A stretch of 64,000 nucleotides of DNA, taken from Bradyrhizobium erythrophlei (GTDB taxonomy: Bacteria > Pseudomonadota > Alphaproteobacteria > Rhizobiales > Xanthobacteraceae). The stretch lies in NCBI GenBank assembly GCA_900129675.1, contig FSRD01000001.1, forward strand, positions 3,399,501 to 3,463,500, written 5' to 3'. Under the pieces are notes generated by a model that searched no databases, was not told where the DNA came from, and saw only the letters and a list, made by a program, of their open reading frames with translations. The position numbers and the translations under genes were made by a program. Below, in pieces: positions 8,216-17,742 of the stretch (position 1 is its first letter; every line of letters begins with the position of its first letter).

Positions 8216-10200
8216 ATCTCCTTGGCAAGCTTGATTGGGACGCGATTCCCCTCCATCAGCCGATCATCATGGGCGCAACGGCGTTCATGGTCCTTGTCGT
8301 GGTAGCTGTCCTTGGATTCATCACGGCGAAGGGAGCCTGGCTCTATCTATGGCGCGAATGGCTCACCTCGGTCGATCACAAGCGGATCGGCGCCATGTAT
8401 TGCATACTGGCGCTCGTCATGATGCTGCGCGGTTTCAGCGATGCGATCATGATCCGCGCGCAGCAGGCGCTCGCAGCCGGCGGTGCAGAAGGTTATCTGC
8501 CGCCCGAGCATTTCAATCAGATTTTCTCGGCGCACGGCACGATCATGATTTTGTTCATGGCAATGCCGTTCGTGGTAGGGCTCATGAACTTCGCAGTACC
8601 GTTGCAACTTGGTGTTCGCGATGTCGCATTCCCTACGCTCAACTCCGTCAGCTTCTGGCTGACGGCCTCGGGCGCGTTGTTGATCAACATTTCGCTGGCG
8701 GTCGGCGAGTTCTCAAAAGCCGGCTGGTGGGGTTATCCCCCACTGAGCGAATTGCAATACTCGCCCGGCGTGGGCGTCGACTACTATCTTTGGTCGCTGC
8801 AAATCTCCGGTATCGGCACCTTGCTGGCGGGAATAAATTTCGTCACAACAATCCTCAAAATGCGGGCACCAGGGATGAGCTATATGCGCATGCCGGTCTT
8901 CTGCTGGACCGCGCTTGCCGCTAACCTGCTCATTGTCGCGGCTTTTCCGGTCCTGACCGCGACGCTCGCGATGCTGTCGCTCGATCGCTATCTCGGCTTT
9001 CACTTCTTCACGCTCGAAGGCCAGGGCAATCAGATGCTGTACTCCAACCTGTTCTGGGTATGGGGGCACCCCGAAGTCTACATCCTGATCCTGCCGGCGT
9101 TCGGCGTATTCTCGGAAGTGATGGCGACCTTCTCCGGCAAGCCGTTGTTCGGCTATCGCTCGATGGTAGCCGCGACGATGACCATCTGTATCCTCTCCTT
9201 CCTGGTCTGGCTGCATCACTTTTTCACAATGGGTGCCAGCGCAAACGTCAACGGCTTCTTCGGCGTCATGAGCATGATCATCGCATTGCCGACGGGCGCG
9301 AAAGTCTTCAACTGGCTGTTCACGATGTACGGCGGCCGGGTTCGGTTCTCGGTGCCGGTGCTGTGGTCGATTGGCTTCATGGTGACTTTCGTCATCGGCG
9401 GCATGACCGGCGTGCTCATGGCGGTGCCCCCGGCCGACTTCCAGTTGCACAACAGCGTGTTCCTGGTCGCGCACTTCCACAACGTCGCCATCGGCGGCGT
9501 CGTGTTCGGCGTGATGGCGGGGTACAATTATTGGTTCCCGAAGGCATTCGGGTTCAAGCTCGACGAACGCTGGGGCAAAGCCTCGTTCTGGTGCTGGTTC
9601 GTCGGCTTCTATGTCGCCTTCATGCCGCTCTACCTGCTGGGCCTGATGGGCATGACCCGGCGCATGCAACATTACGACAATTTGTCCTGGCAGCCGTGGT
9701 TGATAGTGGCGGCATTCGGCACCGCTATCATCCTGGTCGGCGTCGTTTGCCAAGTCGTGCAACTCGTTGTGTCGACCCGTAATCGCGAGAAGCTGCGCGA
9801 CGTGACCGGTGATCCGTGGAACGGCCGCACGCTCGAATGGGCGACGGCGTCGCCGCCGCCGGCATGGAACTTTGCGTACCAGCCCAAGGTCGCCGGACTG
9901 GACGCGTTCTGGAACAGCAAAAGCCGCGCGCAAGCGACAAAGGACGAGCCGATGCCGACGCGCAAGTACGAGCCCGTCGAAATGCCGAAGAACAGCGCCA
10001 CCGGCTTTGTTACTGCGTTCTTCGCAGTCGTTATCGGCTTTGCGCTGATCTGGCACATTTGGTGGCTGGCCGGCGTCGGAGTGTTCGGCGCATTCATGAC
10101 GTTGCTTGCCTTCTCATTCCGCCGTTACAGCGAAATTGAGGTGCCAGCCGAGGAGATCGCTCGGTTTGAACGGGCCCACCAGGCAGGAGTTGCAGCATGA
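8212..10200 (+). CDS. cyoB: Cytochrome bo3-type ubiquinol oxidase subunit I
   Basis: 662 residues, the catalytic heme-copper subunit that reduces O2 to water with quinol electrons and pumps protons. The metal ligands are all present and sit two residues later than in E. coli CyoB: H108 ([14 protein letters not shown]), H286 and cross-linked Y290 ([14 protein letters not shown]), H335/H336 ([10 protein letters not shown]), and H421/H423 ([11 protein letters not shown]). About 14-15 membrane helices are evident, and the N-terminal extra helix plus the C-terminal extension match the CyoB branch. ATGA overlap with cyoA upstream and with cyoC downstream shows one translationally coupled operon. 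No missing key residue was seen. Confidence 0.96.
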   Translation: MNLLGKLDWDAIPLHQPIIMGATAFMVLVVVAVLGFITAKGAWLYLWREWLTSVDHKRIGAMYCILALVMMLRGFSDAIMIRAQQALAAGGAEGYLPPEHFNQIFSAHGTIMILFMAMPFVVGLMNFAVPLQLGVRDVAFPTLNSVSFWLTASGALLINISLAVGEFSKAGWWGYPPLSELQYSPGVGVDYYLWSLQISGIGTLLAGINFVTTILKMRAPGMSYMRMPVFCWTALAANLLIVAAFPVLTATLAMLSLDRYLGFHFFTLEGQGNQMLYSNLFWVWGHPEVYILILPAFGVFSEVMATFSGKPLFGYRSMVAATMTICILSFLVWLHHFFTMGASANVNGFFGVMSMIIALPTGAKVFNWLFTMYGGRVRFSVPVLWSIGFMVTFVIGGMTGVLMAVPPADFQLHNSVFLVAHFHNVAIGGVVFGVMAGYNYWFPKAFGFKLDERWGKASFWCWFVGFYVAFMPLYLLGLMGMTRRMQHYDNLSWQPWLIVAAFGTAIILVGVVCQVVQLVVSTRNREKLRDVTGDPWNGRTLEWATASPPPAWNFAYQPKVAGLDAFWNSKSRAQATKDEPMPTRKYEPVEMPKNSATGFVTAFFAVVIGFALIWHIWWLAGVGVFGAFMTLLAFSFRRYSEIEVPAEEIARFERAHQAGVAA

Positions 10201-10829
10201 ATGTCGCCGTCGCAATTGATCAGATCTCGGAAGACGCACTGCCAAGTGCGAGTGAAGCGGGACCTGCTCCAAAGAGGATCGTGGTCACCTATGGCTTCTG
10301 GATCTTCCTGCTGAGTGACATCGTCATGTTTGCCGCGTTGTTCGCGAGCTACGCGGTCCTCGTGCGCTCCACGGCCGGCGGTCCGACCGGCGCCCAGCTG
10401 TTCAATCAGGGTACGGTCGCGATCGAAACTGCTTGCCTTCTCGTTTCGAGCTACACCTGCGGACTGATGTCACTAGCCGTCAACTCACGACGCCGTCTCG
10501 CGACGTATCTGGGGGCACTGATCACATTCGCACTCGGAGCCACGTTTCTTAGTCTCGAGCTCCGCGAATTCTCAAACATGATCGCCATCGGCGCGACGCC
10601 GCAGCGGAGCGCCTTTCTGTCTGCATTCTTCACGCTTGTCGGGTGCCACGGGCTGCACGTCGCGCTCGGACTGATCTGGCTGGCCGTGATGATGGTGCAG
10701 GTGGCGGTATTCGGATTCGCTACGAGAGTGCAGCATCGCCTGCTCTGCTTTTCTTTGTTCTGGCACGCGCTCGACATCGTTTGGGTCGGGGTATTCACGG
10801 TGGTTTATCTGATGGGAGTGAGTCCATGA
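10197..10829 (+). CDS. cyoC: Cytochrome bo3-type ubiquinol oxidase subunit III
   Basis: 210 residues with five predicted membrane helices. The segments [20 protein letters not shown] and [18 protein letters not shown] are the usual heme-copper oxidase subunit III signatures. It is shorter than mitochondrial-type CoxC and matches the five-helix CyoC form. The subunit stabilises CyoB and is not itself redox-active. It overlaps cyoB (ATGA at 10197) and cyoD (ATGA at 10826). Confidence 0.94.
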   Translation: MNVAVAIDQISEDALPSASEAGPAPKRIVVTYGFWIFLLSDIVMFAALFASYAVLVRSTAGGPTGAQLFNQGTVAIETACLLVSSYTCGLMSLAVNSRRRLATYLGALITFALGATFLSLELREFSNMIAIGATPQRSAFLSAFFTLVGCHGLHVALGLIWLAVMMVQVAVFGFATRVQHRLLCFSLFWHALDIVWVGVFTVVYLMGVSP

Positions 10830-11221
10830 CCGAAGCTCGACACGAACGCGCACCAGGAGACCGGCCGAGCCGCGAGATGGACGCATCGGCTCCATCCGAG
10901 TTTCTCGTCTACACGATCGGCCTTTTTGTGGCGGTTCTTCTCACGGCGACGTCGTTCTGGGCCGCTAACACCTCGCTGATTTGGCCAGGTGGCGTAGCTC
11001 TGGGCCTCGCTGTTCTCGCCATTGCCCAGATGGGCATCCACCTGGTATTTTTCCTGCACATCACCAGCGGGCCGGAAAGCACCAACAACGTACTCGCGCT
11101 CGCTTTTGGCGTTCTCATCGTATTCGTCGTGGTCGCGGGCACAATGTGGATCGTGGCAGATATGAACGGGAACATGATGATGCCGTCGGGCGCGCCGATG
11201 AGCATGAGGATGCAACATTGA
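10826..11221 (+). CDS. cyoD: Cytochrome bo3-type ubiquinol oxidase subunit IV
   Basis: 131 residues, three membrane helices (about 28-48, 54-74 and 88-110) and the conserved QMGIHLVFFLHI segment typical of CyoD. The subunit assists CuB incorporation and assembly in E. coli. Translation is coupled to cyoC by an ATGA overlap. The C-terminus is Met-rich (MNGNMMMPSGAPMSMRMQH), a pattern that could bind copper. That is an inference, but it is unusual for CyoD. It is the last gene of the oxidase operon; no SURF1 gene follows. Confidence 0.92.
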   Translation: MTEARHERAPGDRPSREMDASAPSEFLVYTIGLFVAVLLTATSFWAANTSLIWPGGVALGLAVLAIAQMGIHLVFFLHITSGPESTNNVLALAFGVLIVFVVVAGTMWIVADMNGNMMMPSGAPMSMRMQH

Positions 11222-11583
11222 AGAGCGCCGCAGAGATACCTGCTGCTAATCGAGCATGCTGTCCCTGCGCAGTGCGTTTTCGAGTGTCTTAATGGCTTGG
11301 TCGGTTAGGAGGGGGCGCGATCGGCTCACTTGACGGCGGTCTCCGCGGTGACCCATAGCCGGGTGCGGACGCCGTGCATGTCAATAAACGCTGCCGCGTC
11401 GCAAGGTCGACGATATGGCGGGGCGGGCGCAAACGTGAGCTACCAATTGCCTCGTGAGCTTCCCGATTGTTCTTTACCTGGTACATGCCCGTCGCAAAGC
11501 CCGGAAATTGCGTTGTCGGCGCCGCTCTGTAGCGCGCCCGCCTTTCAGAACAGGACAGGAGCAGGTGGAATGCGTCTCAAGCG
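11222..11583. other. Gene-poor stretch after cyoD
   Basis: 362 bases between cyoD (plus) and a convergent small gene (minus). No hairpin with a T-run was found. On the minus strand, short frames such as the one ending FIDMHGVRTRLWVTAETAVK (about 11328-11440) look protein-like but have no start, so this may be a decayed gene. I cannot name it. Confidence 0.3.
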
Positions 11584-11871
11584 TCAACGGCGATGGTCGC
11601 GCCAGGCGTTGTCGAACAGCGCCGATGCGACGTCAACGGTGAGCTTCCGCCAGGCGATAGCGAGTTCGAATGGATTCGTTGGAGCGAACGATCCGACAAA
11701 TCCGCCCACCATCATCCATCGGGTGTAGCACTCGATCCCGCAATAGCGCGACAAGGTGGAAAGATCATGCAAGTAGCCCTGTTCCAGCGGTCGCGAGCAT
11801 GCCGTGCAGATTGAGGTCTTGCGCGGTGCCATGTCGTTCACCAGCACAAACTTCATTTTGCGAACTGACAT
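11584..11871 (-). CDS. Small Cys-rich (zinc-ribbon-like) protein
   Basis: 95 residues. The centre carries CTACSRPLEQGYLHDLSTLS followed by RYCGIECYTR, a CxxC...CxxxC arrangement that could hold one zinc ion. The C-terminal half is helical (NPFELAIAWRKLTVDVASAL). ATG 11871 is preceded by AGGTGAG. Small Cys-pair proteins of this type are frequent in Bradyrhizobium and compare in style with the gene at 45055. They may bind nucleic acid or act as adaptors, but no function is established. It is separated by 13 bases from the next minus-strand gene upstream, so the two could share a transcript. Confidence 0.62.
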   Translation of the reverse strand: MSVRKMKFVLVNDMAPRKTSICTACSRPLEQGYLHDLSTLSRYCGIECYTRWMMVGGFVGSFAPTNPFELAIAWRKLTVDVASALFDNAWRDHRR

Positions 11872-11884
11872 CTCACCTATCCCT

Positions 11885-12181
11885 CTATTTTGTGGTGCGT
11901 TTGCGAGATTGAGTGCTGTCGCCCGCGTTGGGCGGCTGCTTCATTCCCGCCTCGAACGCCGAGTTGCAAGCAACGCTGAGTTCGGAATTCTTCTCTCTGA
12001 GACAAGCCGTTATTTCATCTGCATTGGGGATGAAGGCACTGCAAAGTCTGAGCACGTCGGGCGTGCACGCCACGCGTTGTTCCAGCGTTCCTTGTGCGAA
12101 GGAGGGAGCGGGCAAGGCTGTCGCGGACAGCAACGCCAGCGACACGCGCCACCGTGTCAAAGGCGTCAGCTGAAGCAGCAT
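11885..12181 (-). CDS. Small exported protein with Cys repeats
   Basis: 98 residues from ATG 12181 (preceded by CCGGGGTAA). An upstream ATG at 12208 would add nine residues. The signal peptide is MLLQLTPLTRWRVSLALLSA with cleavage near AQG (residue 31). The mature part, RVACTPDVLRLCSAFIPNAD then EITACLREKNSELSVAC, has four Cys spaced like the Cys-rich repeats of periplasmic proteins in rhizobia. Such proteins are thought to be disulfide-stabilised; their role is not known. The tail is basic and Ser/Thr-rich. Confidence 0.65.
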   Translation of the reverse strand: MLLQLTPLTRWRVSLALLSATALPAPSFAQGTLEQRVACTPDVLRLCSAFIPNADEITACLREKNSELSVACNSAFEAGMKQPPNAGDSTQSRKRTTK

Positions 12182-12525
12182 CCATTTACCCCGGCTTTTT
12201 ACGTTCATCAGAGGACAGGCCATCCATAATCGAAGTCGATACGCATCGGAGCGAATATGAATACACTCTTGCCGGGGCCGGTGCTTGTAGCGAGACGTCA
12301 GCCTTTGTAGCTTTCGACCCCGCAGCAGTCCTCCCGCTTCCCGATAGTGTGAGTGCGGCGCATCGAGCAGAATGCGAGGCCGTCCGGTCCGCTCGAGTTC
12401 AGCGTCGGGGCGCACAAACCACCAAGTCGTCACACGTTTGTCCAAGCGTCGGGAACAACACCGACGCTAACATTTCATGTTGAAACAATGCGCGGCTGAT
12501 ACGCCACTGGTGGTGGGGACGAGAA

Positions 12526-13326
12526 ATGCTCAAAGGATTCACTGCCCCTCGATCCCCCCTTGGCGTTGCTGCGCTGGTCCCGTCGCCACCCTGGCATTTT
12601 GCCGGAGACGTTCTGGCGGTGGAATTTTGGAATGATCCCGATATATCAGTCCACAGCCTTCCGACGGGTGTCGAGCTTGATAAGAAACATCCAGGCCACT
12701 CTGTTGCGCTCTTCGCAGACTACCAGTTCACCGCGCAGAACGATGAGTATCTTGACCCCGCCAGGTATCAATGTCGCCAGTTCACCGTCCTCCTCGACGC
12801 GATGTGGAAGGGGGCACGGATAGCGTGGTGTCCATATTGTTATGCGGATAACGACGCTGCCTTGATGAGAGGTTGGATCCAGGGTTATCCAAGAAAGTTC
12901 GGTACCGTACACCAGACCCGTACTTTTGGCGCGGCGAGCGCCGCTTCGGCACCACTCGTGCATGATGGCAGATTCTCGGCCTGCATGTCCGCTCATGGCC
13001 GTTTACTGGTGCAAGCCGGTGTTACCTTGCGCGAAAGAGCCGAGCGTCTTGTCGGATTGCTCGATCGCCAGATTGTGGGACGGCGGTATTTTCCGCGGCT
13101 CTCCGCCGGCATGCACGACAAGCCAGCTGTGGATGAACTCGTGCGATGCGTCTCGAATCATCTCCTGATTAAGGACATCTGGATCGGCGAGAGTGAGCTC
13201 AATTTTCCGGAAGCCTATGGCGAAGAGTTGGAAGTGTTGGGACCGCTGAAGGTGGGACGCGGATATCGATTCTCGTTTTCCTATTCCGTCACCGATATCG
13301 AGATCCTGGCAGACCTGACCGCCTAG
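12526..13326 (+). CDS. Acetoacetate decarboxylase-like protein, Schiff-base Lys replaced by Arg
   Basis: 266 residues of the acetoacetate decarboxylase superfamily. It is clearly homologous along its whole length to the next gene, with which it shares start (MLKGFT), length and motifs such as QFTAQ, DEYL, PARYQ and DNDAAL. In true decarboxylases the motif YPKK supplies Lys115, which forms the Schiff base, and Lys116, which lowers its pKa (Clostridium acetobutylicum numbering). Here the motif is GYPRKFG, so Arg123 takes the place of the catalytic Lys and Lys124 is kept. Acetoacetate decarboxylation by the classical mechanism is therefore unlikely; a lyase, hydratase or non-catalytic role is more plausible. 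ATG 12526 follows GGGGACGAG. The tandem partner starts 133 bases after the stop. Confidence 0.82.
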   Translation: MLKGFTAPRSPLGVAALVPSPPWHFAGDVLAVEFWNDPDISVHSLPTGVELDKKHPGHSVALFADYQFTAQNDEYLDPARYQCRQFTVLLDAMWKGARIAWCPYCYADNDAALMRGWIQGYPRKFGTVHQTRTFGAASAASAPLVHDGRFSACMSAHGRLLVQAGVTLRERAERLVGLLDRQIVGRRYFPRLSAGMHDKPAVDELVRCVSNHLLIKDIWIGESELNFPEAYGEELEVLGPLKVGRGYRFSFSYSVTDIEILADLTA

Positions 13327-13459
13327 CAGTCGCGGCTGATGCCAACAAGCGCGTCCGAGATTGCGGGGCAGGAATGAACAAGTCGACGCACTTCAATCAA
13401 ATCAATTGTGGCTGGTTTCGGTAGCCTCTTCGCCGAAAGTGATGCGTCAGGACACGCGA

Positions 13460-14260
13460 ATGCTCAAGGGCTTTACAGTTCCGAAATCGCCATTCGGCCA
13501 GGCCGCTATAACTCCGCCGCCGCCCTGGCACTATGCCGGCGATGCCGTCGGAGTCGAATTCTGGACGGACCCCGATGCGACGGCGGCGACATTGCCGAAT
13601 GGTCTTTCCCCAGATCCGAACTCAAACGGTCGCGCCGTCATGATGTTTCTGGATTGGCAATTCACCGCCCAGGACGACGAATATCTTGAGCCGGCTCGTT
13701 ATCAATATCGCGAGGCGTTTATTTTGGTCGACGCAATGTATCGCGACTTGCCGGTCATGTGGTGCCCGTACATTTATGTCGACAATGACGCTGCACTGGC
13801 GCGCGGTTGGACGCAGGGTTTTCCAAAGAAAATGGGTAGCATTTTTCAGACGCGCTCCTTCTCGGCCTCGGGCCCCGCCGCGGCGCCGGTTGCGTCCGGC
13901 GGCCGGTTTGGCGCCAGCCTCTCGGCGCATGGCCAGCGTCTTGCGGAAGCCTGCGTGACCTTGCACAAGCCGGTCGAAAACGGATTGTCTTTCCTCGGCC
14001 GACCCACGGTCTTGTTGCGATACTTCCCGAGATTGGCGGCCGGCTACCAGGACAAGCCGGCAGTCAACGAGCTGGCGATGTCGATCATCGACAATCTCAC
14101 CGTTACCGGCGCCTGGATCGGGAAGGGCGAGCTTAATTTTACGGAAGCGAATGGCGAAGAACTACACGCGCTCGCGCCGAACAGGATCGAGTCAGGGTTT
14201 CGTTACTCACTTTCATACTCAGTTAGCGATCTGAAGATCCTCGAAGACCATGGCTCGTAG
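13460..14260 (+). CDS. Acetoacetate decarboxylase family protein
   Basis: 266 residues, tandem paralogue of the preceding gene. It retains the complete lysine pair in GFPKKMG (Lys123, Lys124), the positions that form and tune the Schiff base in acetoacetate decarboxylase, so it may be a working decarboxylase or a related Schiff-base enzyme of the ADC superfamily. ATG 13460 is chosen because it gives MLKGFT, the same start as the paralogue; ATG 13442 or the TTG at 13361 would extend it. The substrate is not deducible. The efflux operon that follows (FUSC/HlyD) is 370 bases away and need not be related. Confidence 0.82.
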   Translation: MLKGFTVPKSPFGQAAITPPPPWHYAGDAVGVEFWTDPDATAATLPNGLSPDPNSNGRAVMMFLDWQFTAQDDEYLEPARYQYREAFILVDAMYRDLPVMWCPYIYVDNDAALARGWTQGFPKKMGSIFQTRSFSASGPAAAPVASGGRFGASLSAHGQRLAEACVTLHKPVENGLSFLGRPTVLLRYFPRLAAGYQDKPAVNELAMSIIDNLTVTGAWIGKGELNFTEANGEELHALAPNRIESGFRYSLSYSVSDLKILEDHGS

Positions 14261-14630
14261 GTGACTGAAAATACTCCTGCCGTAACGGCGAAGCGCACAG
14301 TCCCGCGCTTCGCCGAGAGGGTCTTCGTGCTACCCCGTCGCGCGGAGACCCTCGGCGGGAGATCTTCTTGCGATAGGTGAGGAAAGATAGTGAGCAAACG
14401 AATATTTGGTCCAAATCATCTAGATGACGAAGGCCGTTCTCGACGGCCGGGTGACCCAGCCTGTCGACCCGGCGAGAATAAATCTCGTCCGCTGACGGCG
14501 ATGCGGTAGCGGGCAGAGACATGATGGGGATCGAGTTTCTGCTGTTTGGCGTGTCGCGGCTCTGTGTCAAAGCATTCCACCTCATTGCGGAGGACCAGAG
14601 CTGTTCCTTGAAGGCACGTGACGTTCGCGC
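14261..14630. other. Intergenic region before the efflux operon
   Basis: 370 bases with no gene I can support on either strand. It should carry the promoter of the FUSC operon. A minus-strand open frame (14223-14648) has Arg/Ser-rich composition and no family features, so it was not accepted. Confidence 0.4.
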
Positions 14631-15953
14631 ATGGTAATACCGGTTCACATATGGGCCTATGCCTTCAGAATTTGGCTGGCGGCGGTAGTCGCGCTTTACG
14701 TCGCGTTTTGGCTGCAGCTTGGAGGAGCATCATCGGCCGCCGTTACCGTGGCAATTCTGGCGCAGCCGACGCGCGGCGCCGCGCTTGCCAAAGCGGCTAA
14801 CAGGGTCGCGGCGACACTTATAGGCGCCACCATGTCGGTCGTGATCGCCGGTCTTTTTCCCGGCGAGCGGTTCGGAATGCTCGGCGCTTTCGTTTGCTGG
14901 ATATGCATTTGTGTCTTCGTCGCAAGCTACCTGCGCGGCTATCAGGCCTACGCCGCCGTATTGTCCGGTTACACCGTCGCAATCATTGCGCTCGTCAACA
15001 TCGATACGCCGCAGAATGTGTTCACGACGATGACCGACCGAATGGCGGCGATCGCGATCGGTATCCTGTGCGTGACGCTGATAAATGATGTGTTCGGATC
15101 ACCGCCGGTGTGGCGGGAACTGAATCGCCGGATGAACGACATTTGGCGCGATGTCCGCGGCTATACGCGGGATGTGTTGGTTGGGAACCAGGAGAATCCC
15201 GAACGGACGGGAGCACTCCTTGCACAAATCTCGGGGTTGAGAGACCAGGTCGACATCGTCGCTCACGATATGGCGGACGGGCGGCCCCGGGCTGCGGGCG
15301 CAAGGAGTGCCATGCTCGCGTTGGTCGAGATCGTCCAACGGGTTCGGCTGTTGAGTTTGCTTGCGCACGGCGATCCCGTGGCCGTTACTGTCAAAAACCA
15401 ATGTCTAGCCGCTCTCGACGGCCATGACGCCGAGGCACTTGCCTTCCTCACAAAGCTGCGTGAAGCCGAACTGTCCCGCCCGGATATTGTAGTCGGGGCG
15501 GTTTGGCAGATTCAACAGGCTGTCCGCTTCGTGGAATCGAAAGGCCTCCTCGATGACGGACTGCTATCTTTGCGTGAAGGGCTTGAGCCCGCGCGCGACA
15601 TACGCTTGCCGGATCGCGGGGAATTTGCCCTTGCGTTGGGTAACGCAACGCGCATCGGAATTGCGCTGGTCGCGGGAGCGACATTTCTCGTGTTTGCCGG
15701 ATGGCCCGCATCTGTTGCTGCGCTGACGATTACAGCGATCCTGTGCGCGCTTAGCACCATAATGCCAAGTCCTTCAAAATTCGCGGTAGCAGCCATGGTG
15801 AGCTTCGCGCTGGCCTCGGTGAGCGCCGGAATCGTGCGCTTCTACGTCCTGACCGAGTCACAGGATTTCGTGAGACTTGCCGTTGGAATCGCGCCCGTCG
15901 TGATTTTTGGCTGTTTGCTCAGTGTCCGTCTGCGATCGCCGGCATCGGTCTGA
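14631..15953 (+). pseudogene. FUSC-family efflux protein, N-terminal part before a frameshift
   Basis: 440 residues. FUSC/AaeB-type proteins are inner-membrane components of efflux pumps for aromatic acids. The start shows the family's first membrane bundle, including LQLGGASSAAVTVAILAQPT and a run of helices to residue 160. A cytoplasmic helical domain follows, then a second bundle (from about residue 345, NATRIGIALVAGATFLVFAG). The frame stops at 15951 immediately after FGCLLSVR, in the middle of the second bundle. The continuation AIAGIGLIMNIIFLVLLAPS is found in another frame, so one base is missing near 15925-15933. Full-length relatives are about 650-700 residues, which matches the sum of the two parts. 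The pump is probably inactive unless this is a sequencing error. Confidence 0.82.
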
Positions 15954-15955
15954 TC

Positions 15956-16594
15956 ATGAACATCATTTTCCTGGTTCTGCTCGCGCCGTCCAACCCTCAG
16001 GTCTACAATCCGCTCACTTTCTATTCCGAATGCATGTTCGTCGCTTTCGCCCTCGGGGTCGTGTTTCTGGCCTCCCGCCTGGTGTGGCCGGTGTCTGCGC
16101 TGGACAAGCAACATGCGGCCGTCAGGGCGACACAGAAAACATTGACGGCATCCGTTGCCGGCGCCGAATACAGTCTGCCCGCGCTCGAATTTGATTTGGC
16201 TTCCCGGATCGCCGACTACGTCGCGTCGGTTGCCGGCACGCGCCGGCCGCGGCGGGAAGTGCTCAAGGGCCTGCTTTCGACCAATGACTTGTCGCTCGCT
16301 GCGGCCTCGGCGCGTCTTTATTTAGAGCAAAGCTCGGACCCGGCAATCCGTTCAAGGATTGGCCAATTGCAACGTGCTCTTTGGTCCGGGAACAGCCGAC
16401 GACTTTGCGCCGGCGCGAGATCGGTTCTCCGACGGATGCGGGTTAGTCAAGCGGGGGCACGCGAGCCACTTCTGGCGGCGGCGACCGACCTCTGGTCGGC
16501 AGGCCTGGTGCTTGAGCGTGAGAAACGCAGGATCCGGCACTTCCGCGACCATGGCGCGGTCAGGAAAGGAGATATTCGATGGTCGTTGCACTGA
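15956..16594 (+). pseudogene. FUSC-family efflux protein, C-terminal part after the frameshift
   Basis: 212 residues from the first ATG in this frame, though coding similarity begins about 9 codons earlier (AIAGIGLI). It contains the last two membrane helices of the second bundle (MNIIFLVLLAPSNPQVYNPL and MFVAFALGVVFLASRLVWPV) and the C-terminal cytoplasmic helices ending LWSAGLVLEREKRRIRHF. Between about 16385 and 16455 this frame turns Arg-rich while another reads TADDFAPARDRFSDG, so a second, compensating pair of indels is possible. The 3' end overlaps the HlyD gene by 16 bases, as expected if FUSC and HlyD were once translationally coupled. Confidence 0.72.
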
Positions 16595-17529
16595 AGACGA
16601 GAAGGCGATCTGCGTTCAAGGTGCTCCGTTATGTCGCAACCGGCGTACTTGTCGTCGCGGCGCTTGTTGCCGCGCGCCATAGCTGGCTGATCTATGTTAC
16701 GTCTCCATGGACGCGCGACGGGATGGTCCGCGTGCAGGTCGCAAACGTGGCGCCACAGATCTCGGGGCAGATCGTTGAGGTGCGAGCACACGACAACCAG
16801 CACGTTCACAAGGGAGATGTGCTCTACGTCATCGAAAAGTTTGATTTCGAGGTGGCGCTGGACAATGCCAAGGCAACAATCCTGAACCGAGAGGCCGACC
16901 TCGCCGTCAAGAACGCGCAGAACGCCCGGCGGGCGGCTCTTACGACGCTGTCCACCTCGATTGAGGAGAAGCAGGTGTTCGACGGCAACGCGAAGATGGC
17001 GGAAGCCGCGCTTGCGAGCGCCAAGGCAGCGCTTTCCCAAGCGGAGATCAATCTTCAGAGGACCGAGGTACGGTCTCCCGTCGACGGCTACGTCACAAAT
17101 CTTCTGATGCGCGTGGGAGATTTCGCCCGGGCCGGTGCCGCCAACCTGTCGGTGATCGACGAGCATTCCTATTGGATCGATGCCTATTTTGAGGAGACGA
17201 AACTCGCCAACATCCATGTCGGCGATCCGGTGGAGGCGACGCTGCTGGGCTTCCAGGCTCCGATCAACGGAAAGGTGGAGAGCATCACGGGCGGGATCAG
17301 TGCTGCGAACGCGGCAAGCAGCACGCAGGGCCTTCCAAACGTCGACCCGATCTTCACCTGGGTTCGGCTTGCGCAGCGAATTCCGGTGCGCATCAGGATC
17401 GAACAAGTCCCGCCGGAGGTATCGCTCGTTGCAGGAATGACCTGCAGCGTCTCGGTTGTCGGAGGAAAGGGAATGCCGGTGGCCGGGCGCGACCGGGGGC
17501 TCTTCTATCGGCTGGTAAGCCTGCCTTAA
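16579..17529 (+). CDS. HlyD-family periplasmic adaptor of an aromatic-acid-type efflux pump
   Basis: 316 residues of the AaeA/EmrA type. One N-terminal membrane anchor (about residues 17-38) is followed by the usual YVTSPWTRDGMVRVQVANVA strand, a lipoyl half-motif (SGQIVEVRAHDNQHVHKGD), a coiled-coil hairpin (about 90-160), the second lipoyl half (VRSPVDGYVTNLLMRVGDFA) and a beta-barrel domain. Such adaptors bridge an inner-membrane pump to an outer-membrane channel. The ATG at 16579 follows GGAAAGGAGATATTCG. Its usual partner, the FUSC permease, is broken upstream, and the small DUF1656 partner follows 9 bases later. The gene itself looks intact. Confidence 0.88.
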   Translation: MVVALKTRRRSAFKVLRYVATGVLVVAALVAARHSWLIYVTSPWTRDGMVRVQVANVAPQISGQIVEVRAHDNQHVHKGDVLYVIEKFDFEVALDNAKATILNREADLAVKNAQNARRAALTTLSTSIEEKQVFDGNAKMAEAALASAKAALSQAEINLQRTEVRSPVDGYVTNLLMRVGDFARAGAANLSVIDEHSYWIDAYFEETKLANIHVGDPVEATLLGFQAPINGKVESITGGISAANAASSTQGLPNVDPIFTWVRLAQRIPVRIRIEQVPPEVSLVAGMTCSVSVVGGKGMPVAGRDRGLFYRLVSLP

Positions 17530-17538
17530 GGAGATCAA

Positions 17539-17742
17539 ATGAACGTACCAAGGGATATTGATTTGGGGGGCATCCTGGTGGCTCCCTTTGTGCGATATCT
17601 GTTTCTCGCGTTGGTGATCCTGATCGCCGTTCGGTTTGCTGTCGGTCGCCTCGGATTGCGATCAATGTTCGCGAATCCTCCACTCGCGGAGGCGGCCCTG
17701 TACGTCTGCATCCTCGCGTCTCTCATAGCATTTTGGATATGA
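17539..17742 (+). CDS. DUF1656 (AaeX-like) small membrane protein
   Basis: 67 residues with two membrane helices (about 12-34 and 45-66) and the family's DIDLGGILVAPFVRYL opening. DUF1656/AaeX proteins accompany FUSC and HlyD genes in aromatic acid efflux operons and are thought to help assemble the pump. ATG 17539 follows AAGGAGATCAA. It completes the operon order FUSC-HlyD-DUF1656; the order in E. coli aaeXAB differs, but the gene set is the same. Confidence 0.8.
   Translation: MNVPRDIDLGGILVAPFVRYLFLALVILIAVRFAVGRLGLRSMFANPPLAEAALYVCILASLIAFWI

Noticed and set aside
8713..10056. Long open frame on the minus strand across cyoB
   Set aside because: Composition is Arg/His/Glu-rich and low-complexity, no family motif, and the plus strand carries intact heme-copper ligands. 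It is an antisense shadow in GC-rich DNA.
11289..11486. Short minus-strand frames downstream of cyoD
   Set aside because: Some stretches look protein-like, but no start, length or family supports a gene. Noted only as a possible relic.
14223..14648. 141-codon minus-strand frame between the second ADC-like gene and FUSC
   Set aside because: Ser/Arg-rich, no recognisable domain, no ribosome site, and it overlaps the end of a real gene.
16447..17538. 363-codon minus-strand frame across the HlyD gene
   Set aside because: No start signal or motif; the HlyD protein on the other strand has lipoyl and barrel domains in the right order.
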